Source: Tanypteryx hageni
Taxonomy: Eukaryota > Arthropoda > Insecta > Odonata > Petaluridae
Reading direction: 5' to 3'
Assembly (NCBI GenBank): GCA_028673005.1
Contig: CM054112.1
Coordinates: forward strand, 187,314,564-187,378,563
DNA: 64,000 bases
Part shown: piece by piece, positions 35,499-47,475 of the stretch
Position numbering within the stretch: position 1 is the first letter of the stretch
How the letters are laid out: each line of letters opens with the position of its first letter
The notes under the pieces: generated by a model
The model's input: the letters and a program-made list of their open reading frames with translations, nothing else
Databases searched by the model: none
What the model was told of the DNA's origin: nothing
Translations under genes and position numbers: made by a program

Positions 35499-35635
35499 CA
35501 GTGTTTCCAATCTAGCGAACTTGTAGATAGATCTAGCGACTGTAGGTTCGATCTAGCGCCTAAAAAAATACTATAGCGATCATTTACAAAATTACCGATC
35601 CGATTTAACTGTCAAGCAAATTCTAGCTATTGGCT
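35499..35635 (+). repeat. Dispersed repeat R2, copy 2
   Basis: This matches 24967-25100 in order and orientation: TTTCCAATCTAGCGAAC, TTGTAG, TAGATCTAGCGACT, then ATTTAACTGTC...TTCTAGCTA. It starts 30 bases after the hAT MITE duplication. Confidence 0.55.
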
Positions 35636-35799
35636 TAAATTCCATCTGCGTTCATACTAAACACACTGAACAATTGAAAAACGAAAATTTATATAGATAA
35701 GCAGAACATTCTTTTCATTTGTCTCTTTTTATTTTATTGCTTTCTTTTTGTAATTTGAGCAATTCACTACAACACCAGAAGGTATTTTTCAAAAGAGGA

Positions 35800-36000
35800 T
35801 TGAGAATGGAAAACGAGAAAGAATTTTATTGTAAAAATATGAATAACGATAGAGGAAAGAGAAGCAGAGAAAGGGAAGAGGACAAAAGAAGGGGAGATTA
35901 GTAGAGGGGATGAGAAGCACAGGGAGATAAGATAGAGAGGGGAGGGAAAGAAGAGTGATCGGAGGAGAGGGAAGCGAAGGACAGTTTACGAGAGGCAATA
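35800..36000. repeat. Purine-biased tract
   Basis: The plus strand is dominated by GA words for about 200 bases. Frames of 60 codons (plus) and 142 codons (minus) that cross it are compositional. Confidence 0.7.
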
Positions 36001-36607
36001 ATGACTTTAATGTGCAATGTGAACAGTGAAAGTTCAATCTTTTGCCGCTAGGTGGAACTCGCCTCCGAGACCGAGAGCGAAACCTCCAATCAGGAGGGAA
36101 AGTTTGTGGAGACGGGAATGGGCGCGTGGGGGAATGCGGTGGGATGGGACGGATGTTTTTTTGTCGGCGTTTGAGTGCGTTTTTTCGCAAACGTCGAACG
36201 ATTCGTGCGGTCATCACACCACATTATCTCGTATAAATTTTCCTTTCCCTATCTACCCCTCTCTCCCTTTGAAAACCTGTATTTATTTCACATTCTCTCT
36301 CCCCCTTCTTCCAAAACTCAACGCCCAACTCTTTTGTTTTTATTTCTGAACAGCAGAAGTAGGTCACGCACTTTTCGGCTGGTTCCTTTCGTCCCCAAAA
36401 TTTGTAAATGGTCGAGAAAGAAATGAAATGATAAGAGGGAAGGGGAGAGGGAACCGCGCGGTTCGGGGACAAAGGGATGAGGGGGGGAGTGAAAAACGTA
36501 GCTGACAGGAGCCATGTGGAATCGCAGTGTAAAGCGTTTGGTGTTGTCGAAGTTTTGATTTTAAGCACTTCAACCTTTAACTAGTGAGGTGAAATAATGG
36601 TCAAATA

Positions 36608-36650
36608 GTAACTGAGGTGCCTCTCTCAGACCGCTGCAGTTCTTTTACTA
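36608..36650 (+). repeat. Short repeat R4, copy 1, hairpin-like
   Basis: The block AGTAACTGAGGTGCCTCTCTCAGACCGC resembles 37150-37196 and is bounded by AATAGTAACTG and its near-complement CAGTT...TACTATT. Each copy could therefore form a short hairpin. Confidence 0.45.
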
Positions 36651-37149
36651 TTATTTATTCGCTAGCTATATATATATAGTTGGATTTTCCGTGTTTGATA
36701 GCCTGCCATGAGGATTTTTATTTATTTATTTAATAAAATAAGTTGCAAGTTGGTCGGCTGACCAGGTGGCAACGTAAATAAATACACAACCGAGTCACTC
36801 AATATACATAATACAAAACATGCATCAATTTCCAAACAGTTACTACTAACATGTGTTTACACAAAGTATTCGGAAGGCGGCCTCGTTCGTTATTTCTCGA
36901 ATTATATTACATTTTATACCAAAAATACATTTTGGGCATACATACCGAATCTTTTCATCGGCTAATTGTTAAAACTTTTTCCATCAAATAAGGGCGGATT
37001 ATAATAATTATTATTATTACATTTACAATAATATTGTCATCATTCTTTTCGCTGCAAGAAGGGAGGTAATTAAAAGAAAAACTTAACATTCACGTTATTT
37101 ATTTGTAAAATTTAAACTTACCGAAAGCAAAGTAGCGAGGTAATTTGAC

Positions 37150-37196
37150 GCTATAACTTGAGTGGTGTCTCACAGACCGCACCTCTGTAGTTATAG
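37150..37196 (+). repeat. Short repeat R4, copy 2, hairpin-like
   Basis: CTATAACT and its exact complement AGTTATAG enclose GAGTGGTGTCTCACAGACCGC, a close relative of the core at 36608. The two copies are 542 bases apart in the same orientation. Confidence 0.45.
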
Positions 37197-37619
37197 GTTA
37201 AACAAGCGAAATTTTAATGTTTGTACATCAAGTTAATTACTTGTGAGCATAACATAGTACCAAAGATATGAATTATCCATGTATCGGAGAGGCGTTGTGA
37301 GGCCTTCTATACCGTGAGCTCTTCTCCGAATGCCGTTTAGAATGGCAGTGGTCCAACTGCTTTCCTCCGCCGATGCATTTTGCTGCAGTCGGTCAAGGTG
37401 TGATGCGCAGATCAGATTCTGTGAAACCTTTATATGATCCCAAGGGTGAGGAAATTCACAGATCATAAACTAAATTCTGCTAATTTTTTTAAAAGTAACT
37501 TTCGAAAAATGAAGTCTTTTATCTAGTTAGATTTTTTAACTTATTAAAACATTATTTTATTTTTTGTTACTTTGAGTGAGACCTATCTTCGCATGTAATT
37601 GATACTATCTAATATATTA

Positions 37620-38466
37620 CAGGATAGTTTTCGTTTTTGCATTTGATTAACACGTAATCAGATAGAATACGATGTGTAGACCTTCATTCTTTAACATTTT
37701 AAAATATCTTACGATCGAGACTTTGATTCGAAATTTATACCATTTCTCGCAGAAATAAATGAAGATTCTTATTTTTGCCGCCGATTCAGTTGTTTAACTC
37801 GTGTTTGCTCATATTTCAAGTTTATACTCGATTTTCTCCGGTTTTTCGACATTTCAAAAAGTAGGTTGCTAGGGTAGCCGACATCGTTCATCTCGGATTT
37901 TTGCAATGTTAGACTCGGGCTTCAAGTGCATTTGCACTAAGCTTGCAATAAAACGCGCGAAGGACAAAAACAGATTGTCTCGAGTGACGTCACCTCCCAG
38001 TATAAACGCAAATAAATCAAGAACGGTCGACTCTATTTCGACAAATCTTTCACCTGAATACTCAGCGTGAACTCTTGCAGTTTTTAAGCGGTTAGTCGTC
38101 TTCCGAAAAAGCATGGGTACGATATCAGGAAAGTATTCGTTTTTGCATTTAATTAACACACAATCGGCTGGAATACGATGTGTAGACCTTTAGTATTTAA
38201 CATTTTAAAATAATTCACGATCGAGACTGTCACTCGAGATTTACACTTTTTCACGTAGAAAGAAATGAAGATTCTTATTCTTACTTTCTATTCTGTTGTT
38301 CAATTTGTGTTTGCTCATATTTTAAGTTTATATTCCATTTTTCCGATTTTTCAACATTTCAGTTGTTGATCTCGGGTTTTTGCATTGTTAGACTCGGACT
38401 TTCAAATGCATTTGCACTAAGCTTACAATGAAAGAAACGCATCAAGGACAAAAAACCGATTGAAAA
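37620..38466 (+). repeat. Diverged direct duplication, period ~506 bp
   Basis: The segment 37620-37982 recurs at 38127-38466 with many substitutions and small indels. Landmarks kept in order are TTCGTTTTTGCATTT, GAATACGATGTGTAGACC, ACGATCGAGACT, AAATGAAGATTCTTATT, GTGTTTGCTCATATTT, GTTAGACTCGG, GCATTTGCACTAAGCTT and AAGGACAAAAA. The 144 bases between the copies are unrelated. Conserved blocks between diverged lines may reflect recent duplication or constraint. Confidence 0.8.
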
Positions 38467-38479
38467 TTTATGTGAAAAT

Positions 38480-39430
38480 TTTCGTGTAAAAATGAAACAC
38501 GTAGCGATGAAAAGAAACGATCCCAATGCGTTATAATAATGGACAACTTAACATTTCAAATAGAAAGATATTTCACGCACACATTGAAAATATCGTTTCG
38601 TTTGCAAGTTTTATTGTGCAGTTTATGCAAATTACTATATTGATAATGTTTGTGATTAATTTCTTTCGATATTGACGCCGGTGCATTTATTACTAAATAT
38701 TAAACAAACCACAGAACATAGATATGCTGTACCATCAGAAATATTGTGCAAAACAAAAAATATTGTGTATCGGTAGTATAAATCATGTAGGTATGTGCTT
38801 TGGGCTATGAAAATTTTATGAGCTATATAATTATTTTGAAAGGGGCAATAAAAGTGGTTCACCTAATAACACTCTTTGTAACAATTTTTTGTCATAGGAA
38901 CTATCGCATTGAGTCACTTCACACAAGAGTCTCTAGATGTTTGCAGGAAGTACTGGCCCCTAGTGTTAAATATATTTGTTGGTAAAGCGCTAATGTTGGT
39001 TTTTGGGACTGTAAACATCGCCTATCCTCATGTAATCTAAATTATATCTAATGAAGAGAAACAACTATTTTAAATTAAACGTAGCTGTTCATCACGGTTT
39101 TTGATTGTTGAGTAGTTGGGCAGAGGTGGTTAAATTAAAAAGAGGGAGAGGTCTCTATATTTGCACCGTTACCTCTTTTTTAACTAAAAAATCTCTCTTG
39201 TGAATATGGTATAATCATTGTATATATATAATTATTTTTATGCATAACACGGGTACAATATTCTTGTTTTGTATTTTTAATCCATCTACTTTATTATTAT
39301 CTTGAATTGAAAATTTTTAACTCTGAGTATTATCGTGAATAAACAGGGAAATTTTATTAGAATATAGTAACACTTAGCACGAATGATTGAAGCTTTAAAT
39401 TTCCTCTTGCACTCTATTGTTAGTTAGAGG
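38480..39430. other. AT-rich intergenic DNA
   Basis: No supported features. Frames of 61 and 68 codons overlap on opposite strands near 38656-38985 and are unrecognised. Confidence 0.4.
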
Positions 39431-39431
39431 C

Positions 39432-39434
<3 letters not shown>

Positions 39435-39492
<58 letters not shown>
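39435..39492. repeat. (TA)29 microsatellite
   Basis: An uninterrupted TA run of about 58 bases, the longest perfect dinucleotide run in the window together with those at 44075, 45890 and 48132. Confidence 0.95.
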
Positions 39493-39496
<4 letters not shown>

Positions 39497-39539
39497 GACA
39501 TTTTTAGAATAACTTAACGCAGTCCTTGTGAAGTCATCA

Positions 39540-39635
39540 TTGCACAAAATACGTGGTGCAAATCTTAAGGTGAAACTTCGTGTAGCTATCTATAAGGCAA
39601 CAGTACTACAGTTTCTCATCACGTCCTACCCTGAG
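39540..39635 (+). pseudogene. Possible non-LTR reverse-transcriptase fragment
   Basis: Within an 84-codon frame (39528-39782) the peptide reads LKVKLRVAIYKATVL. It resembles the stretch just before the late 'YG(S/A)E' region of jockey/RTE-type non-LTR retrotransposon reverse transcriptases, where motifs like K.R.YKA.VLP.LLYG are common. The expected LLYG that should follow is not present (QFLITSYPEGD instead). No YADD box, endonuclease or poly(A) tail was seen. At best this is a short decayed scrap, and chance similarity is a real alternative. Confidence 0.22.
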
Positions 39636-39799
39636 GGGGATCCAAAATTCAGCGTACATTCCATTCCCTCGGCGAATATTTCTCGATGGTGGAAATTAAC
39701 ATTATGCGAGATAGAGTGTGAGGAGGCAGAGATGCATGCGCATACACACAAGCACCCAGGGGCGTCGTCCTTGGCCCATTAACGTAACTCATATGCCAT

Positions 39800-40960
39800 C
39801 GCCCAAATCGACCTGTATGAAAAAGGGGCTATGAGAGAAGGGTCAGGTCAGGGTTACTGTGGAAATTTGGGACATGGTCAGCTTAGGAACGCGACCTTGG
39901 GAAATCGCACTTTTAAACCAATGAGCGACATTCAAAATCGCTTTTTGGGGGAACGCGGGGAAAACATTGCGTAAGATACCGGCTGGGATTTTGTGCTCAC
40001 CTTTTGCAGTGACGTAACGCTATCTGTTTTGTAGGTGCCTTTTGAGTTCCCTGCGGTCGGATTAATCTAATTTATCCCGTTAAAAGCAAATTGACGAATA
40101 CGCAGGAGGTATAATAAGGTTTCACATGAGGAGGCTGAAGTAGTCTGTTTTTAAGGTTGTAAGACTTATGTCTTCTGTATACCTTATTCCTTATCATCCT
40201 GCGGATCTTCGATGAGGACGAAAAAAATATGTATGTACTATATATAGTATATATGCATTCAAAGGTTAATATTGAGAAAACGCAACATTCCTAATATTAA
40301 TTGATCTCAAGCAGTGACCTTTCGAAGATATCGATGCAAACTTCAACTTTTTCCAGAATTTCTAGCTCACATATTGAACACTTGACCTCCCAACCCAAAA
40401 TACCGTGGTCTATTCAGTAGCCCATAATGACTCGGAGAATTTCTATCACATGCATGATCTATTTATGCAAAATACAGTTATTAAATGCGTTTATGTGGAG
40501 CTTACCTAAAAAGAAATGATCTATTATTAAACTTTATCAGAGATCTATGCCCAATTAACTGATTAATTATCACTTATGTAGATCCATAAACGCCCATATA
40601 TTAAATAAAATTAAGAATGACTGTTGAGCTGCTTTTTTGTTGATGATAAATAGCAGATTTATATTAAAAACAAAATATCAGATTTTGAGAAACACTATTA
40701 TCTCAATTCACTACATATCGGCTAGCATTAGTAGGATGACAGCGTAACTAGAACATTTGGCTGCGGATTACAAGAAAGGTTTAAAGGATGGAATCCTATC
40801 TCCCGCCATATCCTAACCGCGTCTTTCCCGCCTGCCGACTTCGGGAACTCCCTTTGAAGTTTCGACTAAATTACATCACATCCCGTGCGTAACCGCAAGG
40901 CATTCGGTCTCTGCGTTAACACCGTACGCATACATTCTCCATTTCGTCAAGCAACGTCAC
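39800..40960. other. Intergenic DNA without recognised features
   Basis: No frames, arrays or element ends could be supported in this stretch. Confidence 0.4.
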
Positions 40961-40994
40961 GTTACGTCGGTTTCCACGGAGACGCTGTGGGCAC

Positions 40995-41325
40995 CGCTCC
41001 CTCCGCTCCTTCCCTCTCCTACACATCCTCCCTTCCCCTCTTTCGCTTTTCCAATCGGTATATCTCCCTCTCTCGCTCACTCTACTATAGCGATTGCTCC
41101 ATAGGTGTCCGCTCGCGTCTGGGCCGGCCGTATTCTCCTTCGCCTTGGCCCCCTTTCGCACAGTGACCTATCTCCGCACGTCCTCCACGCCCCTCACCCA
41201 CTTTTACCCTCTCCTCCATCTCTCTCTCTCTCTCTCTTTTCCTCGGCTCTTCCCCTTCCTCCCTCCGATCGCTCTACTCCCCCTTTCCTCCCTCCCTTTC
41301 TCTCTCTCTCTCATTCCTTTATCGT
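40995..41325. repeat. Pyrimidine-biased tract with (CT)n runs
   Basis: The plus strand is CT-rich, with (CT)n runs near 41219-41238 and 41299-41312. Frames of 75, 93 and 129 codons (plus) and 81 codons (minus) coexist here, which argues for composition rather than coding. Confidence 0.75.
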
Positions 41326-41499
41326 ATTATAGCGTATTATCCTCGCACGCCACGATCTTTATTGGTGTATGTATACACAAACGTACGCGGGAAAGCTCGA
41401 TACCGTGTCCATACATGCTCTCCCGCGCGGTTTATAGCTTTACCACTAGTTTGTGTGTACCGATTCCCGCGACTGCGCGGTAGCTGAGTGGGTCCTCCT

Positions 41500-44070
41500 C
41501 ATAGAAAACTAATGCAAACAAGTCGCCGGGACCAAAAGTTTGTCGAATCGATCCATTCTGCAAGCAATCGTATGTTTTTCTCGTTCGATTTGGAGTAAAA
41601 AACGTCAATCTCGTCGGTGTTTTGTTGGTGCGGGACTATGTGACGCGATTAAAGGACAGTCTGCGGTTGCACATTATAATTGAATCTGCCATATTTTTTT
41701 AAATTCTCGACTCAGATGGTTAAAAGTTTTTGAATTTGAGGGATTTGATCAAGGATGAAACGTGTCTAATATTTTTATTTATATTCTTCGCAATTCTAAT
41801 CCACAGCCGTAAGAAAAAGCGTGTTTTTGTTGATTTTTTTAAAGTTTTAGCATGTTTTAAAGTCGAGTACAACAGTGAAAGAATCGAGAAAATATTTTTC
41901 TGAATCTTTGTCGCTAGATGTCGCTGCCTTCACTTACCTTCATGGCTACTGGTCTGGAGAAAAATGAGATAATCTAGGACGGAAAAAATTATTGCGGCTT
42001 TGTCACCTCCCTGATTTTAAGGGCATCACGACTGTCTTTCTCCCTTTCAATTATTTTCTACATTTTTCCTCCTTTTGGAAATTCCGATTAGTCATTATTT
42101 TATCCTTGTAATTATTTTTCCTCCCTCATTTAGCGTTACGTCGAATTCGACCACATCTCCCAAATTTCTCTCTTTTAACTTCTATCCATATTTTCCTCTT
42201 CCTCTAATCTCTCACTTTCCTTATTCTGTCTCGTTACTTCTAGTATCTCATGTCCCTTTTCTTTTTCATTTGTTTTTCTGTGTAAAAACCTCTTTGTCGA
42301 ATTTCTTTGCTGGTAACAATTTATTACTCATCGTGTCGAAATATATTATTACTATATAAGGTATCATCTTCCACGTGCATTCAATCAAAGCATGCTTACG
42401 TTATACAAATATCCATATTCGAAACAGATACGCCGCTGGAATGTATATCGCAACATAATTGATTAAAGCTATATTGTGTGATCTTTGTAGTGAGTCGACA
42501 CAGGCAAACGACAATTGCGCCCGAAAGAACAATTCTGAAACCTAAAATATCCAAATGGAAGGTCTTTTGATGGAAATCTCATCCGTAAGATTTAATTATT
42601 AGGCAACAGGGTTTTTCCTTTTAAGTTTCTCATTGACGTGAAAACAATCACGATGACTCATTTTTCAACGCTTTCTAAATGCACCTGAATGACCGGATTT
42701 TATGAGATAATTTGGCCCTGTGAACATCCAGCTGCCCGGAAACCGAGGAGATGTAGCGAGTACATTCAGTCAATTACAAAATATTTGTAAGATGAAATTT
42801 TCTCCAATATTTAAATTGGCGCAATATAGGTCTGTTGAAGAAAAATCTGCCTTAGCAGAAGTAAATGGCAGTATTCACTATTGGAATGTTACGTTTTGAT
42901 CGTGTAAGTAATGTAATTTTAAAAGGCTAAAAAGCGAAGGAAGTACAGTTTCAGCATAGACGATGCATAATAAATTAAGGTTCTGTTTTGTTCCGAGAAA
43001 CTACGCGGTTGCTTTAGAAAACAATAAGAGAAACGCTGGATGTTTCCGTTTAGCTGTTAACTTATAACTAAAATCAATACATAAAAATTTGTCGTCATCA
43101 TTCCTAGTTTCTATCATAGCTCTCTATTTAAAATGACAGAGTTTAAATAATCAATTAAAAATCCCATTTTCATATTAACAGGTTTACTTTACTTAATAAA
43201 CCATGAAACGTGCCATGAAAAAAATTAGACAACAATTGTAAATCTGGAAAATTATTGTATTAATTTCTCGCAATCTTCGAGATTTTTCTTTCTAGAGTCA
43301 GTACTCACCCTTTATTTCGACTTTCTCAACCAGCCAGCATCATTACGTCCTTTTAATGGCTACAACTCATCTTTCACGTGACTTAATTATATTACCAACG
43401 CAGAAATAATGTCATGGAATCTTTATTTATCCATAATGAGTCGTTCGTGCATTCCCGAGGGAGATTTGAAAAGATTTCTAAATTTATTCAATCTCGCGAA
43501 AGACATTAGGAGAGAAAGGAAGAGGGAGAGAAAGTCTCCTTTAATGATAGTCGGACGCATGATTCTTAATTCTTTAACAATTTAATTTGTGCTACTTTCT
43601 TCTTTCATCGTTTCTGGTGCGTGAGTTCTTTACATGACGTGGTCGAATTTTGTTTTCCTCGCCGTTGATTATATGGCGTCGCCTTGCCACAGCTGAATTA
43701 AGTTCTCCATTTTTTCCCGCCCGACGACAGCCTTTCGCAAAATGTGGAATGGTTTCGTATTCTCCGAAAATTTTATTACGCGTGCAAGTACGCTCGTTAT
43801 CTATCTCGAGATCGAGCGGCTAATCTCGTATTTTCCTTCCGATCTATAAGAACGACTATATTTCCTAAGGATGCGAATTTATATGTGTTTACCAAGAGTT
43901 ATCGTAAATAGATACGAGAGGGGAAAGTCAAAAACACTGGAAAACTTTCTTTTCTCCTCAACAGCTATTTTAATTCGTTAATGATTCCTGAGGCATGAGC
44001 GCCAATTTCAATCTCGCTGATATGTTAGAAGATATCATTATAAATAGCTGCTTCTTATATATATAGGATA
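41500..44070. other. Intergenic DNA without recognised features
   Basis: The sequence is mixed to AT-rich. A 94-codon plus-strand frame at 42075-42359 is CT-biased and unrecognised. No transposon ends or arrays were found. Confidence 0.4.
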
Positions 44071-44072
44071 TA

Positions 44073-44074
<2 letters not shown>

Positions 44075-44122
<48 letters not shown>
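44075..44122. repeat. (AT)24 microsatellite
   Basis: A continuous AT run of 48 bases, preceded by GGATATAGGATAT. Confidence 0.95.
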
Positions 44123-44124
<2 letters not shown>

Positions 44125-44137
44125 TATAAAACCTAAG

Positions 44138-44153
44138 GTACTTCTAGAAGTAC
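44138..44153. other. Perfect 16-bp palindrome
   Basis: GTACTTCTAGAAGTAC is self-complementary and lies 15 bases after the AT microsatellite. It may be the edge of a repeat whose other end I could not find. Confidence 0.8.
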
Positions 44154-44582
44154 TACAGAGCTGAAATTTGTCATGAATATAGGTCATTGGTTAAAACCCG
44201 AAATTCCAGAAAAAGTTATATTTAAGGAGTATTTTTGACCCCAGAGTCCAATTTTAAACACCCATAAGAAAAGTATTGAAAACTGTGCAGGGCTATATAA
44301 AATTGCTTTTTTAAATTATTTAAAATTAAGACACAAAGTCGGGGCATGCACCGCACTGTGGAAAAAAGAATGAAGTTTATTTTTCTTGAAGACAGAATTC
44401 AAATCCAAATTTGCGTAAAATTTTGATTTTAATTTTAAAATTTTGAAATATTTTTCGGTCTTTAACAATGAAAAATATTAACTACCATGACAACTATTAA
44501 CTACCATGGCAACGACTCCAATGCCTTTCAGTAGGAATTGATTTTCCATACTTCAATAGCATTGACATAATGCTTAGACTGC

Positions 44583-44590
44583 ATTATAAT
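44583..44590. repeat. 8-bp TSD (left), ATTATAAT
   Basis: It matches 45336-45343 (ATCATAAT) at 7 of 8 positions. The low complexity makes a chance match somewhat more likely than for the other target duplications. Confidence 0.55.
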
Positions 44591-45335
44591 TATGGTATGG
44601 ATTTTTCGGGTTTAAAAAAAATTTCATTCGGATGGTAAATATTGGGTTTTGTTATTTTCCTTTACATTCGGGTTAAAATCGGGTAAAAATAAGCCAAAGA
44701 TATTCAAGGTTTAAAAAAAGTTCAATCTCGGGTAATTTTCGCGTTTAATTATTTTGTAATTCGCGTAAAATGATTTTTAAATAAAAATCTTGTTTAAAAA
44801 TTTAAAAGTTTTATAAACAATCAAAACTTTTTACTATACCATAAGTATGTTTGATATCTTGTGTTAAACGCCTCCAGGTGGAGAGGAACGCCTCGCAGGC
44901 TGCACAAATATCTTGCTAACCGTTCAACTTCTTTTGAAAACTCACCAGATATTAGTGAAATAATTTTTCTTTCGTAGTGTTTTCAACTAACAGACACTTT
45001 TGCTCTTTTTTCCTTATCCTATCAAAGATCTAACAGCGACTAGCTAAGGCACGAGCAAACCAAGGAGAGCCATATTGTGTTACAAAGTAAGCTTATGAAT
45101 AAATTGTTTACCAAGAAAATAGACAAACTGATCACGAACATCTCGGACTGCACTCAAGTGCTGAGGTGCCTACAAGCGACAGAATATAAATTCTGTGACC
45201 AGATCTAAAAAAAAAATTGTTCAAAGAAAACTAATAATTTCGGGTTTTTTTCGGGTTTTACCCGAAATTTAAAAAAGGCAATCGGAGGGTTCAAATTTGG
45301 TAAAATCGGGTAAAACCCGAAAAATCCATACCCTA
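44591..45335. mobile_element. 745-bp hAT-type element
   Basis: The left end TATGGTATGGATTTTTCGGG and the right end, read in reverse, TAGGGTATGGATTTTTCGGG differ at one of 20 positions. Matching continues inward through GGGTTT. The flanking 8-mers ATTATAAT and ATCATAAT fit an 8-bp duplication. Short TAGGG-type ends with an 8-bp duplication fit hAT. CGGGTTTTACCCG-like words recur near both ends. No transposase frame is open. Confidence 0.75.
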
Positions 45336-45343
45336 ATCATAAT
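45336..45343. repeat. 8-bp TSD (right), ATCATAAT
   Basis: This is the partner of 44583-44590, with one mismatch. Confidence 0.55.
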
Positions 45344-45888
45344 CCATTTTATTTCAGCCAACAGCGTATACATATGACGACGTGATAATTTTAAATGAAT
45401 TTTTTTTATCCAGATTCGTACTAAAATGCACTGGTGATGAAACAATAATCCCAACACACAAAATATCCTAATTTTTACATAAATTTTAGTGTGAAATATA
45501 AGCTATTGTCTTAATGCTGATTATAGTTATAGCTTAAATAGGTCGATCTTGGCCATGAAACTTGAAATTGGAAAACTTGGACACGAAGCCGATTGCCAGA
45601 GAATTTAGAAATTCCGGATAGATGCCTTAATTTCGCAGAAAATGAAAACTATTATCTTATATAAATGGGCTCTGCGTACAGAGAGAGAGCTGATGAAGGA
45701 GTAGTTCCGAAAGCTTCTACGTTTGTGATGTTTCTGTGTTTTAGTGTTTTTTTACGTGTGTCGCTTCGACATCCCCGGGGCCTCGCCAACCTGAAGTCGT
45801 CTGATTGGTGAGTGCTCACTGGGTTTCCTCATCCCAACACCTTGTTGACATCCATACATCCATTTTACCTTTCCTTTTCCGTAAGCTG

Positions 45889-45889
<1 letters not shown>

Positions 45890-45934
<45 letters not shown>
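45890..45934. repeat. (TA)22 microsatellite
   Basis: A continuous TA run of about 45 bases. Confidence 0.95.
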
Positions 45935-45936
<2 letters not shown>

Positions 45937-45999
45937 AATAATTACTTATAATTTTAATCAGGTCGCTAAAATCGCAAGCGCGGCGAGTTTAACGTAACA

Positions 46000-47380
46000 T
46001 AAAATACGAAAGTCATGAGCATAAAAGTCTTTCCTATTCGTATCGGTCGTTATTAGGAAATTCGAAATAAATATCAGGTACACTTTCTTCGTTAATGAGC
46101 CCCGTGATCAGATCTTTAATCACAGAAATTTCTTACGGTTAAATTGACACCGCTCCAAATTATCCCTCGAAAAGAAAATAAAACGAACACTGATCACATC
46201 GAGTACCCTCGAGATGAAATCGAATCACTTTGCTCACGCCAGTTGTTAAGTAACGCCAACATTTTGTTCGAAATTACGACGACGTCCACGCGTGGATGTT
46301 TGTATGCACAGAAATGCAACTGAGGCGAGAACAAAGGAAACGTACGTCTCGTCGAGAGCTCTTACAAAAAACGAAATCCTTTTCAGACTCCACGAGAACA
46401 ATAATGAGATTCTTTTTCTTTTTGGCCTCTTGCTACGCGTTTCTTTTGATTCAGAATTCGCCGAGAAAACGTTCCTCTGAGAAATGTGGAGGGGTGGAGT
46501 TTTTAAAGAGGAGATCTGTCGTGAGTTTCACGGAGAAAAACACGCCTAGAGGAGATAGAAAGAATGATAGAGACAATAGCGAGAACCTTTCTTTTCTTTC
46601 GGCATTGCAAAGGAGAACATGTTTTTCTCCAAAGGCGGGCAGATGAAGCGGAGGATGGAAAGGGCAAAAGTGGCGGAAGGAGAGACAAGGGTATGGAGAA
46701 GAAGAGGGGAATAGCTTGAGAGGCAAATAGATATAGAGAGGGAAGACTATAGAGAGCAATTTATTCTGTCCCTGCTTTATCTCAATTCTCTTTAATTCTT
46801 CTTCCCGGGCCACGAGTCCGAGGAACAAGCTTTAGGTTGTACATATTCGCTGAAAAATATATATTACGTCAATTATTTTTTCTAATATTATTCTATTGAC
46901 GATTTCCAAATTAATTTATATTTCCTAACTGTCGAGGAAGTGCAAAAATAACTAGAAAAAACTGATGTTTCGGAAAAGAGAACTTTTGAAATCGATTTTT
47001 AAAAACGAGTTTTTTCTTAAAGGAATTGGATATCTCTTGAAGCCATTTAACTAAATAATGCCTATGGGAAGTCATTTAACGAATAAAATTGAGTATGTTG
47101 ATATTAAAAATATATTTTTGCCTAATTTGTGACATGATTTGCCTTATTATAATATTTCATTCTGAAAAATACGACAGCTGTTGTTCTTCATCGAGGAACT
47201 CTTTTAAAATGCGCGAATAATTTTTCCATTTCTAATATAACGATATTAGGACATCTAAGTATAACATTCTGGTCATTCCGCATTGCTAGAAAAAATTCTC
47301 TCCACCTGTTTGCTTGGCATTTTACGAAAGGAGCACTAGAAGCCTTACCTCCCACCCTTATTATTTCGGGAAAAGGGTGA
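46000..47380. other. Intergenic DNA with overlapping low-complexity frames
   Basis: Frames at 46296-46646 (116 codons, plus) and 46451-46828 (125 codons, minus) overlap and carry no recognised domain. The plus strand is purine-biased around 46650-46745. Nothing else was seen. Confidence 0.35.
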
Positions 47381-47394
47381 TCGTCAAGGAGGTT

Positions 47395-47475
47395 GGAGCT
47401 GGAAATGAAAGGAGAGAGAGGAGGGCGAGCGAGGGGTTGAGAAGTGGGAGTGGGAGTTGAGAGAGAGAGAGGAAG
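47395..47475. repeat. Purine-biased tract with GA runs
   Basis: GAGAGAG runs dominate about 80 bases on the plus strand, adjoining the 141-codon frame at 47476-47901, for which I see no domain. Confidence 0.65.

Noticed and set aside
39100..39125. miR-315-like seed (TTTTGATTGTTG)
   Set aside because: Only the 5' part of the mature sequence matches, and no complementary arm for a precursor hairpin is visible nearby.
40200..40230. Second hammerhead-like string (CGATGAGGACGAAA)
   Set aside because: It lacks the CTGA part of the core and a foldable helix II.
45737..45815. Exon ending at a TTG|GTGAGT donor
   Set aside because: The donor is strong but isolated. The upstream sequence has stops in all frames within a short distance and shows no protein similarity.
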